A stretch of DNA of 64,000 nt from Pectinophora gossypiella (taxonomy: Eukaryota > Arthropoda > Insecta > Lepidoptera > Gelechiidae): contig NW_026063254.1 in the NCBI RefSeq assembly GCF_024362695.1, positions 62,001-126,000 of the forward strand. Reading direction: 5' to 3'. Of the stretch, positions 51,716 to 62,687 are shown one piece after another. The notes beneath the pieces were generated by a model. It worked only from the letters and a program-made list of their open reading frames with translations. It did no database searches and was not told the DNA's origin. The first letter of the stretch is position 1. The number at the start of each line of letters is the position of its first letter. The position numbers and the translations under genes are program-made.

Positions 51716-52645
51716 CTAGCTTTTGCCCGCGACTTCGTCCGCGTAGCGTGTTATAAAAGAGAGATCTTTGTGTGTGTGGGAGTGCATGTCAAATTTCAAG
51801 CATCTAACTTATGCAGTATAGATTTTTTCATACAACATTTTTTCCCCGCTAACTCCCATTTTTCAAAACGCAGCCATAACTAAACTTAGGTATGCATGCA
51901 TGCTAGATTAAAAACATCTACTCCTATCTTACGCGGTTTAGATTTTTTCATACAAATGTTTTTTCCCGCTAACTCCCATTCCCGTGGGAATTTTGCAATA
52001 TCCTGTTGCAACTAAGCTTTAAGTTTACTAAGGTACCTGCATGTCAAATTTCAAACGTCTAACTTGAGTGGTTTAGATTTTTCATACAAAATGATTTTCC
52101 CGTTCCCGTAGGAATTTCGGGAATTCCTTTCTTAGTGCACCTCTACGGTACCTAAGGTACCTGCATGTTAAATTTCAAACGTCTAACTTGAGTGGTTTAG
52201 ATTTTTCATACAAAAGGATTTTCCCGCTAATTCCCGTTCCCGTGGGAATTTCGGGAATTCCTTTCTTAGTGCACCTCTACGGTACCTAAAGTACTTGCGT
52301 GCCAAATTTCAAACGTCTAACTTGAGTGGTTTAGATTTTTCATACAAAAGGATATTCCCGCTAATTCCCGTTCCCGTGGGAATTTCGGGAATTCCTTTCT
52401 TAGTGCACCTCTAAGGTACCTAAGGTACCTGTATGTTAAAGTTCAAACGTCTAACTTGAGTGGTTTAGATTTTTCATCCAAAAGGATTTTCCCGCTAATT
52501 CCCGTTCCCGTAGGAATTTCGGGAATTCCTTTCTTAGTGCACCTCTACGGTACCTAAGCTACGTCTCTTCCAAATTTCAAGTGCCTACGTTTAGCCGTTT
52601 AGGCTGTGCGTTGATATGTCAGTCAGTCAGTTTCTCCTTTTATAT
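51716..52645 (-). mobile_element. Helitron (family A), 5' part missing
   Basis: The 3' end (CTAG complement) is at 51716, adjacent to A as in copy 3, followed by about five 133-bp units. It is lost beyond 52645, where a different repeat begins with ACAGGGTGTAACGGAACGG. Confidence 0.85.
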
Positions 52646-53540
52646 ACAGGGTGTAACGGAACGGGGGTATCAACCCGAAGTGTGCCTACTCTGTCACTAT
52701 CTACAAATCACATGCGAGAGTATTGGCCGCCTAAATTCATATTTGCATTAGTTATGAGCAATTGAATTCCAGGTCTTCATGTAATAAATTCAAATTTGCA
52801 CAACACTACGTAGCAATCAGCTGTTCAAGGTATTTAACTTTTGAGTGAACAGCTACCACCTCTTTTATTTATGCCTGCCCTAGTAAAGGGTAAACGTGCC
52901 AGTGATGGCCATATTAATCAATATTTTTTAAATTGTTTTGTTTCATCCTTGTGAGGCCAAGATTTCCAGACACAATAGTTAAAAAAACAATGGGCATTGG
53001 TCCCGGTTACTGCTTACTGATGTAATAAGTAGTCGTTACATGAGCCATGTCAGGGGCATTTGGCGGCTCAATAATAACCCTCGCACCAGGATTGACGAGG
53101 TTGGTTATCCACCTCACAACCAATAGGATAGAACAAGATGTGAACATACATAAATCACGGCTTTATCCCTAATGGACCAGACAGAGCTACAAGTAATTAC
53201 ACATATCTAATATCACACTTACTGCGCTACTGAGATGGGCAGAGTCACTTTGTTGTACAAGTTTTGTCCAAAAATGTAGTCGATTACCTACATTAATAGT
53301 TGATAAAGAAATGTACTTTACAATGCATCTCGTCTCCTTGTGTAGTATGCTTTATTTTATGATTACGTAATATCAGGCTCCCTTAACACCGTCATCCAGG
53401 TCAAATGGGCATCACACTAGCGGCGAATGCGTTCATGGCTAGCTAGGTACGGGACAGTTTCATTAGAATACTTTCAGAGTTTTGCAGGCCCTAAACAACT
53501 ACTACTACTCATACACAGTTACCACCAATCACTGACTAAG
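52646..53540. repeat. Unclassified repeats and LINE/SINE tail pieces
   Basis: Begins with ACAGGGTGTAACGGAACGG, an element end I cannot classify. From 52995 to 53130 it holds a tail-type repeat (GTCGTTACATGAGCCATGTC, GGCGGCTCAATAATAACCC) that recurs in reverse at 55470-55620. From 53150 there is a LINE-tail-like piece resembling 56310-56450. No coding. Confidence 0.5.
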
Positions 53541-53830
53541 GTGTGCAAATACTAACACCTCACTTTACAATGGATCAAAGGACACAGTGATTCAAGAGGT
53601 AACGACGCGGCGGACGAGTTGGCCAGAAGGGGAACGGGAGGTAACAGCCATCGGTCCGGAACCGATATTGCCGATCTCATTCGGACAGGTCCGCTCGCTG
53701 CTACGAACGAGAGCAGCCAACAAACACACCTTTTTTTGACGTGACTTATCGAAGTTTTGCCGCAAATGACATTAACTACTTGGCCGGACAAATGGGGAGC
53801 GCTGAAGGCTCTCACCCGGTACAACGTTTA
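53541..53830 (+). pseudogene. LINE RNase H remnant
   Basis: Read with frameshifts, the plus strand shows an RNase H C-terminal block: QWIKGHSDSRGNDAADELAR at about 53572-53630, then scrambled sequence to about 53830. It probably belongs with the C-terminal Cys motif at 54907-55110, the two being separated by a LINE in the other orientation. Confidence 0.6.
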
Positions 53831-54019
53831 AGACAACAGACCTGAGGGTGCCCAGTTGGGCGCGAACCTCGGCTCAGGGCGTCGTCTGAGAGGAAAAATA
53901 TTTGAAAGAATTAAACGACCCTAGTAAGTCGATAGCGATAAGCGCTGATTGAGGGAAGTCGTCGACCACGCCGGCGGTGTCGGTATCGGGGTCCTGAAAT
54001 GTTTGTTGTCGCGAGCTGA

Positions 54020-54900
54020 TTGGCTGATTCTATGGCTAGAGTAATCGGGTCGTCGGGATCGTATTACATACTTCGGACGCCGATGCTATTCAGTACCGTT
54101 CCTAAGCGGGATGTATTCGGAAGCCGCAACTACCAGGGGATTTGGTTGGTGCGGAGCAGAATCAAAAAAACTAATTTGAGCCATTGGGCAATGGTTGGCA
54201 GACTTAGGTCAATGTGCAGATTTTCATTGCGATGGAACCACGAACGATTTTGTATTTCCTGTAGACGGTGGATTTGAGAGAGACTCGCGTGAGCGAAAAC
54301 TACCCCTGCATAGGTCATGATCGGACGGATGCAAGTCGTGTAGATTCCAAAGGGATAATTTACTACGCTTGTTAAGGAGACAATGAACACGGCCCATTAC
54401 AAACGTGGCGCGATCGCGCACACGTTTGATATGGGCCTTGAAAGTAAGACGTCTATCTAAGACTACGCCGAGATATTTGACTTGCTCCTCCCAAGGGATC
54501 GGCTTGCCAGACATCTTGATGACTTAAGTTGACAGCGTGACCGTGACGTATTATAATAGCCCTTTGAAAAGTACACCGCTGCACTTTTCTCCGGGTTTAC
54601 CTTGATTCTCCATTTGCGAAACTACTTGCCCAAGGCATTGGCGCGTTGGAGAATTCCGGTCATCATAACTCGACCACGGCACGAAGAATAGATGGCTGTA
54701 TCATCCGCAAATAAAGCTAGTTCGGTATTAGGGTATTTGGGAATGAACAAACACACCAGACTATGAACCACCGTAAATAAATGCAGGCAGGCTAAGTTGG
54801 CACTACCCAACATCAATAGTTGTCTCTCCAAAAGAATTCTAAATGTGAAGAGGTCTCCACTAATACAGGTAACAGCTGCAGGTAGCAGGTGTAGCTGTGT
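54020..54900 (-). pseudogene. Jockey-like LINE RT remnant
   Basis: Minus-strand pieces in three frames. FADDTAIYSS (catalytic FADD, about 54690-54725) is followed leftward by KYLGVVLDRRLTFKAHI (about 54440) and IRPIMTYAGVVFAHAS (about 54300). Several frameshifts and gaps. Inserted within, or fused to, the plus-strand LINE remnant around it. Confidence 0.8.
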
Positions 54901-54906
54901 GGTCAC

Positions 54907-55110
54907 GGTGATATCAACAAACATCTGTTTACACTAGGTGTCACCGACAAGCCCCTGTGCAGAACCTGCATGGACGAGACAGCGGCCCATGTGCTACTGG
55001 AGTGTGAAGGAGCCGCCAACTACCGGGTCCGGCACCTTGGCCAGACGGGGTGCCTCCCTGAGGCGACCGGCAACGTCAGAGGCTTCTTAGAATTCCTTGG
55101 GGATTTACAA
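54907..55110 (+). pseudogene. LINE C-terminal Cys-rich motif
   Basis: Plus-strand coding remnant with INKHLFTLGVTDKPLCRTC, then AAHVLLEC: the CX2C...HX4C motif at the end of R1/I-type LINE ORF2. It is followed by a LINE 3' untranslated sequence. Confidence 0.75.
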
Positions 55111-55690
55111 CATAGTAAAAGCAAAATAAATTTCTCAAGTACCGTTGTGACTGCCTACCCCTTAGTGATACGGGCGTGATATTATGTTAGTATGTTCTGA
55201 TTACTTATGGCTCTGCCCACCCCATTAGGGATACGAGCAGCTGCAAGTGATTGTGTATCTTATTAACGAGACATTAATGTTACGTTTACAACATAGTAAA
55301 GACAAAATCAATTTCTCAAGTAAAGTACCTACCTAACATAACTTTACTTTTACTATGACATGGTAAAAGTAATCTTAAAATAAGTACTTTCGTACAATAC
55401 AATAATACTTTATTGCGTACAAGGAATTAAAAACACATAACAGTATTTTTTTAAATCTTTCTATCGTGTGGGTTGTGAGGTGGATTACCAACCTCATCAA
55501 CCCTGGTGTCAGGGTAACTATTGAGCCGCCAGAGGCCCCTGACATGACTCATGTAATAACTACTTTCTTACATGAGTAAGTAGTCACCGGGACCAACCGT
55601 GCCTTCCGAAGCACGGAATTGCAAATTGCATTGGGACAGTTAATGGGATTTATACCCTGTACCAGGATGCCAGGGCTCGCGAATAGAAAA
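55111..55690. repeat. LINE/SINE 3'-end repeats
   Basis: Contains two direct CATAGTAAA-x-CAAAATAAATTTCTCAAGTA-like copies (about 55112 and 55292), a CTCTGCCCACCCCATTAGGG tail motif (also near 56400), and at 55470-55620 the reverse of the repeat at 52995-53130. No genes. Confidence 0.5.
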
Positions 55691-55694
55691 AGGC

Positions 55695-56060
55695 ACGCTA
55701 GTGTTTCAAACTATCGATAGTTCAGTATCGATTATCGATCATAATAATTTTCAACTACGATTTTGATTGGTAGAAATAAAAAAATAGCTTTTCAAAAAAT
55801 CTAAATCCATGGACTTTTGAGTTATTGAAATTCAGTTTAGACAATCAGCCCACTCAAAATAACCATACTATCGGAGTGTAGCAATACTACTGACTGAGGG
55901 CAAAATTATCGATAGTTTGTTATTAATCCGCAACGATACTATCGATTGTATTGCACTTAGGTAATAAAATCGAAAATGTTCCCACTTTCCGAGTTATCAA
56001 TAGTCTTGCTATCGATCGACTCTCGGTCGGGATAGATTATCGATAGACATTTTTTGATCG
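55695..56060. promoter_or_regulatory. Cluster of TATCGATA/CGATA motifs
   Basis: At least three perfect TATCGATA palindromes plus several TATCGAT and CGATA matches within about 360 bp. In Drosophila TATCGATA is the DREF site and CGATA the core of BEAF-32 insulator sites; whether this stretch has such a role is inference. It may equally be a repeat family built on the motif. Confidence 0.4.
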
Positions 56061-56840
56061 GCAAGCCCTAGTGCACCCGAAATTCAAAATGGCGGTGCTG
56101 TTAAGGGGAAGTTATCATTAACCATGATAAAAAATATTTTTTTTTTTTTGTATTTTTTTTCCTTCCTAAATTGTAGTCGTGTATTATCCAACAGTGAACA
56201 ATAACATCACGCCTTTTTCCCATTGGAGTAGGCAGAGACTGCGGAATTTCACTTACCACTACACGCTCGTATCGCTACATGCCCGTACCAAACATACATA
56301 CATAATATCACGCCTTTATCTCTTATGGGGCAGACAGAGCCACAAGTAATCATAACATAGGTACATAAATAATTATCATGCTCGTACCGCTAATGGGATG
56401 TTCTTGTGACTCTGCCCACCCCATTAGGGATACGGGCAGAGTGATAGTATGTCTTATTATTGACAGATTAATTTCGCCTTCTGCTATTGCGCGGGATATT
56501 TGCGAAGAAACGTGGCAATTCTGTGTTAGTGCCAGAGTGTGAGCGCGGGTGATCCTTATTAGATAAACGACTTTTTTACTTTTCTAGGTTCAAAGTAAAA
56601 TACGTACCTACTTTCATAAAATACAATACATTCATACATTCAAACAATACCATAAAAATATTTTATTGCGCACAAAGAAATAACACACCCTTAAGTACCA
56701 GGATACTAGCATTCGAAAGAGATAGAAACATGCACACGAAAGTAAACTGTCAAATTATTTGTCAGTGCTTGTTTACTATCTGTGGAGTGAAGTTCGAAAT
56801 TTGGATTTGTTGTGATAACTGTGATCAGTGATAGTTCGAG
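56061..56840. other. Degenerate repeat sequence
   Basis: Contains LINE-tail pieces (56310-56460, GGGGCAGACAGAGCCACAAG and CTGCCCACCCCATTAGGG) and AT-rich sequence. Nothing coding is recognised until the transposase-like remnant. Confidence 0.5.
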
Positions 56841-57300
56841 GTGTCTTTGAGTAATGTAGGTTATTATGAAATGATGATGTGTGTGGGTGCCGGCGATGGC
56901 AACTTAAGTGAAGCACGGAACTTGTATCAGCGATTCATAGAAGGTAGACCAGCTGATGAAGCCAGGCAACTGCCTTCACTGCATTGCTTCAGGAAAATGG
57001 TCAATCGCCTACTGCATTTAACGGGCTCTTTCCACGCGTCATCCGAGACTGGCCGCTCGGCGACCCGTGATCCGGAGTTTGAAGAAGCCGTACTAGCCGT
57101 GCAGCCAACCCAAGGACTACCACGCGAACCTTACCACATGCAACGTACGCCCGAGCTAATTCCTGCTGATTATTTACCTCGTGTGGCATTCTGAGAATGG
57201 TACCGAGTTCAAGTGGAAAGCTCACCAGACTTTGCTTCGAAAGTGTTGTGGACAGATGAAGCGGCAGGTCTGTGCATCGAACGGGGATGACGACATTTCG
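56841..57300 (+). pseudogene. DUF4817-like transposase remnant
   Basis: A 117-codon frame in the style of the helix-turn-helix DUF4817 domain seen in insect transposase-derived proteins: an EARNLYQRFIEGR block, then LHCFRKMVNRLLHLTGSF, and near the end PADYLPRVAF. After a TGA the same frame continues with EWYRVQVESSPDFASKVLWTDEA, the first acidic residue region of a DDE core, then stops. It is truncated at about 57300. Confidence 0.55.
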
Positions 57301-57379
57301 AACCTTTCTTGTAAAACGTAAGTCTAATTATTAATTACCTACCTACTTACCCACACTTTCACACTTTTTTTCCTATTTT

Positions 57380-57693
57380 AGACGTATTTTTTATTATTTG
57401 GGAACATGCAATAAGCTACCACGTACACATTGCCGAAAACAGAATTGTAATCGGACATTTCGTTTTGACTATATTGCAACATTGTTTTGCACTAATATTG
57501 TGGCGCCCCCTATTGAGTTACAGCCATGACACCTGTCTAAGAACATGAACTCATCAAACACAATCCCGTTATTGAAAACCGCCTCAAAATCGGATCATTA
57601 GTTTAAAAGATAGGTGGTAACATTACTTTGCACAAACGCACACACAAACATCTCTCACCCTAAACGCATATACCTGCTCCGTTCCGTCGTGGG
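57380..57693 (+). mobile_element. Foldback arm fragment (outer 314 bp)
   Basis: Outer part of the foldback arm, from GACGTATTTTTTATTATTTG to CCGTCGTGGG, uninterrupted at AACATTACTTTGCAC. It provides the empty site for the BEL insertion at 8769/16993. Confidence 0.85.
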
Positions 57694-58498
57694 TAATAAT
57701 AAATGTAATTAAAATTATACTAACCGTAATTAACAACACTTTGCTTTACTTAATACATAACATACATAAACTGCCTATATACGTCCCACTGTTGGGCACA
57801 GGCCTCCCCTCAATCAACCGGAGGGGGTATGGAGCATACTCCACCACGCTGCTCCACTGCGGGTTGGTGGAGGTGCTTTTACGGCTAATAGCCGGGACCA
57901 ACGGCTTAACGTGCCCTCCGAAGCACGGAATCATCTTACTTTTTCGAACAATCAGGTGATTCAAGCCTGAAAAGTCCTTACCAAACAAAGGACAGTCTCA
58001 CAAAGTGATTTCGACAATGTCCCCATCGGGAATCGAACCCGGACCACCAGATCGTGAGCCTAACGCTCTAACCACTATACCACGGAGGCTGTTTACTTAA
58101 TACTACCTGATTATTGAGTGATGGGTTCAACTTTATGAATTAAATGAGGATTAATTGGATGAATTTGATTCACTTGACCACACAATCCACGTGCCACTTA
58201 TAGTCGATCTTGATTTTTCTTTAATCTTCGCCAATCACTTCGTATTAATTTATCTACAATTTATTGATTGTGATCTTCTCTGAAATCTGGCTCGAAGGAC
58301 CATGAATATGCCTGATATGCCTTTTTACTGATTTTTAAGGGATTTAGGTAGCAATGAAACAGCACCGTGTTCGACGTAATTACGTGTAATCAATGGAACC
58401 GAAAAAAAAAACGCCTGTCAAAAACAATTAACTAATAAAAACTATTGCAAATAAATTGCTATTATAAATTGAAGAGGCGTTTCGAATAATATTTATTC
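57694..58498. repeat. Duplicated spacer Z, second copy, with SINE
   Basis: Nearly identical to 17059-17888, with the same SINE and target duplication (57745-57756 and 58092-58103). It lacks about 20 bp around the small hairpin near the CTGGCTCGAAGGACCA relic. Confidence 0.85.
57757..58091 (-). mobile_element. Full-length tRNA-derived SINE, second copy
   Basis: Same as 17119-17453, including the TTTACTTAATAC duplication, so it was copied with the spacer. The A and B boxes are recognisable. Confidence 0.92.
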
Positions 58499-58706
58499 TA
58501 AACACTAATATTGTGGCGCCCCCTAGTGAGTTACAGACATGACACCTGTCTAATAACATGAACTCATCAAACACAAACCCGTTATTGAAAACCGCATCAA
58601 AATCGGATTATTAGTTTAGAAGATAATTAATAACATTTCTTTGCACAAACGCACACACAAACATCTCTCACCCTAAACGCATATACCTGCTCCGTTCCGT
58701 CGTGGG
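58499..58706 (+). mobile_element. Foldback-type end (variant), second copy
   Basis: Counterpart of 17889-18095, ending CCGTCGTGGG. It is followed after TAATAA by a Helitron. Confidence 0.75.
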
Positions 58707-58712
58707 TAATAA

Positions 58713-60037
58713 TCCTTACTAATATTATAAATGCGAAAGTAACTCTGTCTGTCTGTCTGTCTGTTACGCTTTCCCGCTTAAACCTCTCAACCGATTTTGA
58801 TTAAATTTGGCACAGACAATCTTTAGACCCTGAGAAAGAAAATAGGATACCTTTTATTGCGAAAAGAAGGGACGAAGAGATTGAAATAGGGGTTGAAAGT
58901 TTGTATGGGATATTTTAATTTTAAAATATAAATCCATGAAACTTTATATTTAAGCACTTGATAAAAAATAATTAAACATTTGTTCTAGCGTTGCTGAAAT
59001 TTCGACCAGTGAGGGGGTGAAATGAGGGTTGAAAGTTTGTATGGGAGTTCGTCATTTTTGGGGATAAAACCACGAAACTTTATATTTAGGAACTTGATAA
59101 GAAATAAAAAAACAATTTGTTAAAGCGTTTTTGAAAATTCGATCTTTGCGGGGATGAAATAGGTTGTTGAAATTTTTTATGACGTTCGTCATTTTTCAAG
59201 ATAAAAATATTAAATTTTGTGTTTAGGCACTAAATAACAAACAAAAAATCGTTTGTTCAAGCATTTTGAAATTTTTACCAGTATGGGGGTGAAATACGGG
59301 TTGAATGTTTGTATGGGTATTCGTCATTTTTGAAGATAAAACCATGAAACTTGGTACGTAGGTCTCTTAGGATGTGCAGAGTTTTTCAACAAACGGATTT
59401 TCCGAAATTCGAACGGAACGGAACGGATTCGGAACGGGAACTACGAAGCCAAACTTTTTGTATACAAAATATTAACCACTGAACCTAGGAACATGATATT
59501 TAGTAGTTTTGGGTGTATTAAGTTAAAAAAATTTGGCTTTTGTAGATAAAGTTCCTTTTAACGAATACTCTGCATCGCCGCCACTGCCGTCGGTCGTCGT
59601 TCGTCGTCGCGCACATTCGCCGAAGTGTGGCGGCAGTCAACGGCGCTGTCTTGTGGTGGGGGAGCGCACGTGGTGTATACGTGGCCTGCTCGCGAGTGTC
59701 GAGTCCAAACAATTTCTACACTTTAACAAATAATAACAAAATAGCAAACGTTGTGTACAAAAAGTTTTAAATTAGGTCATTTTAAAATATTTTTGTACAC
59801 AACGTGACGCTGACCCCTGTAAGTGTCTTGGACATAAGGGACCGATAAATATTCCTAGGTAATTTCTGCCACTCAATGGAATACATAGGTACTTTATAAC
59901 GACTGTAAACAGATATTTTTTATTTTTTTTAAATATACCTACTTACTCTCTTTTAATCACATGCTATACCGTTCCTTTTATATAATCCTTAATATTCAAA
60001 TTAAAAGTACGCAGACGAAGTCGCGGGTACCAGCTAG
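58713..60037 (+). mobile_element. Complete non-autonomous Helitron with GC-rich insert
   Basis: Set between A (58712) and T (60038). The 5' end is TCCTTACTAATATTATAAATG with GTCT repeats; the 3' end has a hairpin and CGGGTACCAGCTAG, 1325 bp. It contains four related paragraphs of the form GTTTGTATGGG..GTCATTTTTG..GATAAAACCA (about 58890-59360), then a GC-rich block (59570-59705) unlike its surroundings. No Rep/helicase. Confidence 0.85.
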
Positions 60038-60059
60038 TAAATATATATTAACAATATTT

Positions 60060-60250
60060 GACGCAACGTGCATAAACGTTAACGTTGTTATACGTAGTTC
60101 CTTGATTCGTATTAATAGTCGTTCTATCTACGGCGCGACGTCTATATACGTTGACGTTGTTAGATGTTGCTCATTAATTCGTATTAATGTCTCACCTAAC
60201 GGCGAAACTTTTCTAAACGTTGACGTTGTTAGACGTTGTTCTTTATACTA
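60060..60250 (+). repeat. Three-unit minisatellite, about 70 bp
   Basis: Three diverged units built on ACGTTGACGTTGTTAGA..TTCGTATTAATAG, phased at about 60076, 60148 and 60217. The long open frame over it (59961-60251) only reflects the repeat. Confidence 0.75.
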
Positions 60251-60640
60251 GTAATCGTGATAAAATGGTAATGATGGAACGCTTATATACGTCGACTTTT
60301 AGTGACGTTTGTGTCATAGTTCATATTATTCTTGCTTATAACAAAATCAGAACGACCTTAAGCGTCACCTAATTTTGTATGGAAAAATTATGTGTCATAA
60401 TAGGTTTTTTTGAAAAGCCGTCCGCTCAGCCGAAAGTGTTAACCTGTCTTTATTTCGAAAAGTTACCCACATTCTAAACATTACCTACGTACGGATTACA
60501 GAAAATAAACAAAAATTAATGTTTTACTCTTGATATGTTTAACTTCAATAAATGACCTAATTAATCCAATGCTATGTACATACCTATATTTAAAAAAATA
60601 AAATAAAAAATATAAAAGGAAATAATAGTGAAGTTTTGTT
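60251..60640. other. Unassigned AT-rich sequence
   Basis: No repeat shared with the rest of the window and no coding potential seen. Confidence 0.5.
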
Positions 60641-60679
60641 GTAAAGGGTTATTATGTTTGGTAAAGATTAATACTCCAT

Positions 60680-61000
60680 ACATTTGTCCCCCTCTCGGAG
60701 AACCTTCCACCGGGTTATGAGCTGACCAGGCCGACCTGGAAATCTTTAAATAGACTCCGCACACAGGTTGGCCGAAGTAAAGATAACCTGTCCAGGTGGG
60801 GTTTTCTCATCGGGTCGGATCTGAGCTGCGTGTGTGGTGTTACGCCACAGACTATGGCTCATCTGATAACTTGCCCCGCGTGCCCTGATACCTGCACGCG
60901 AGAGGGGCTGATGAGTGCCACCGAGGATGCTGTTCGAGTGGCGGAATACTGGGCTGAAGAAATCTAATGCCATCGAAACGACAAGAAGAAGAAGATTAAT
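60680..61000 (+). pseudogene. LINE ORF2 C-terminal remnant with tail
   Basis: Plus-strand frame with WKSLNRLRTQVGRSKDNLSR, WGFLIGSDLSCVCG and QTMAHLITCP, the Cys/His motif near the end of a LINE ORF2, stopping at about 60965. It is followed by a CGACAAGAAGAAGAAG tail. It has 5' truncation. Confidence 0.75.
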
Positions 61001-61099
61001 ACTAATTAATACAGCGGTAACAAAAAATTCGTTGTTATTGCGACCAGACATATAAGTAGTTTACAAGATAATTTATGTGTTGTTTTTACATTTTTTTTC

Positions 61100-61289
61100 T
61101 TATAGGCCACATAATGAAAATGCTCATGTCTGGTCACATTGACACGATCGTTAATAAGGCATACCGTAATCTTGGTTTCGTTATGCGCACGTGTCAGCCT
61201 TTCACGTGTGCTCTAAGTCTAAAAGTAATTTACTACGCATACGTGCGTAGCATACTGGAATATGCGAGTACAATTTGGTGTCCACAATA
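61100..61289 (+). pseudogene. LINE RT C-terminal fragment
   Basis: Plus strand: HIDTIVNKAYRNLGFVMR, then YYAYVRSILEYASTIWCPQY, a CR1/Jockey RT end. It is cut at 61289 by the Helitron that starts TCCATACTAATATT. Confidence 0.8.
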
Positions 61290-62349
61290 TCCATACTAAT
61301 ATTATAAATGCGAAAGTAACTCTGTCTGTCTGTCTGTCTGTCTGTCTGTTACTCTTTCACGCCTAAACGGCTCAACGGATTTTGATGAAATTTGGTATGG
61401 TGATAGATGATAACCTAGAAATGATCATAGGCTATAAATAATCACGCCTACGTTCTTAGGGGGTAGGCAGTTGGCAGATAACTAAATTGATTTAGTGATT
61501 TGTAGTCGTTTTTGTTGGGACTTTTGCTCTTTCACGTCTAAACGGCTGAACGGATTTTAATGAAATTTAGTAAGGTAATAGTTGGTTATCTAAAAACGGT
61601 TGTACGATCAAATTGATCACGTCATCGTACTTAGGGGGTAGGAAGTAGGCAGAAAACTGAATTGAGTTAGTGATTTTTTTATGGTTTTTGCTGGGAGTTT
61701 TGTCTATCATGCCTAAACGGCTCAACGGATTTTGATGAAATTTAGTTAGCTGATAGATAGTAATCTAGAAAAAGATATGGCCTATTAATATTTATGCTAT
61801 CGTACTTAAGGCGTAGGCAGTAGACAGAAAACTAGGTTAGTGATTTTTAATTGTTTGTTTTAAAAGTTTGCCTCATTCACGCCTTAACGTCTGAACGGAA
61901 TTTTATAAGACTTGGTTAATTTAAAGATAGGATCTTAGGCACGGACACAGGCTACTTTTTATGGCGGGAAAATACCTCATTCCCGCGGAAATCTAGATTT
62001 CGTGATCGTGTCAAGAAGCGCATGACGCCATAGCTACTGGAATGATTTCGATGTTTTTTTTTAAACTGAGTGACCTCAAGTTAGTATTTGATCACTTTTC
62101 TAACTTAGAGGGTAGGTAGGCGCCATAATTTAGGGAATTTATGATAAAATTTTGATGCAACTGTCTTTATTAAACAGTTATATCTCATTCCTACAGGAAC
62201 CTACACATAGCTATAGCTAGCTATCTATTAACATTAAAACTCTTTCTAGAATCACATTACGCCAATTAATTGATCTGATTTGTATAAGTTTTTTTATTCA
62301 ACTGACTGTTACATTACATACAGATAAAATCTAATTACTTACACCACAT
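61290..62349 (+). mobile_element. Helitron-like element (family B)
   Basis: 5' end A|TCCATACTAATATTATAAATG with GTCT repeats inside a LINE frame, a clean insertion point. It contains repeated ACGGATTTTGATGAAATTTAG blocks. From 61565 to 62349 it matches 4486-5287. I see no CTAG-type 3' end, so the right edge is where the two copies diverge. Confidence 0.7.
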
Positions 62350-62524
62350 AATTAATATAGTACTACATGACTAGCTACGCTTTAAACTTGAGGAGGTAAT
62401 TCGATAGACATTATCCTATTTTCGCCTGCGAGATTTATTTTGTTAACCATGTAGTACCCTTAGTACGTCCAGCCAATCCGCACACAGTATTCAGCGTAGT
62501 AGAAGAAGAAAGAGAGGGCACTAT

Positions 62525-62560
62525 CTTTCTCTTCCACCACGCCGGTGGTGGAAGAGAAAG
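62525..62560. promoter_or_regulatory. Perfect 16-bp inverted repeat upstream of gag-like gene
   Basis: CTTTCTCTTCCACCAC and GTGGTGGAAGAGAAAG flank a 4-nt GCCG loop. It lies about 130 bp before the first exon, near a TATAAAT (about 62608). It could be a promoter-proximal element or part of an inverted terminal repeat of the retroelement; not decidable here. Confidence 0.4.
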
Positions 62561-62687
62561 AGAAACTCATTCCTTTGTGCGCACGCGCCGTGAACGCACG
62601 CAGCAGTTATAAATAATAATTTACGAGTAATTTTATTTATAAGTACCTACATATTCAACAAAAAATTCGACTATTTCGTATTGAAAT

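Larger units (their letters stand above)
50924..52645 (+). mobile_element. Half-foldback copy 4 with Helitron
   Basis: Palindrome 50924-51669, short AT-rich flank, then a Helitron in the same position and orientation as in copy 3. From 50924 to 52645 it is almost identical to 35121-36840, so the pair are duplicates. It breaks off inside the Helitron at TTTTATATA. Confidence 0.85.

Noticed and set aside
59961..60251. A 96-codon plus-strand frame
   Set aside because: Its repeated peptide follows the 70-bp minisatellite; not a gene.
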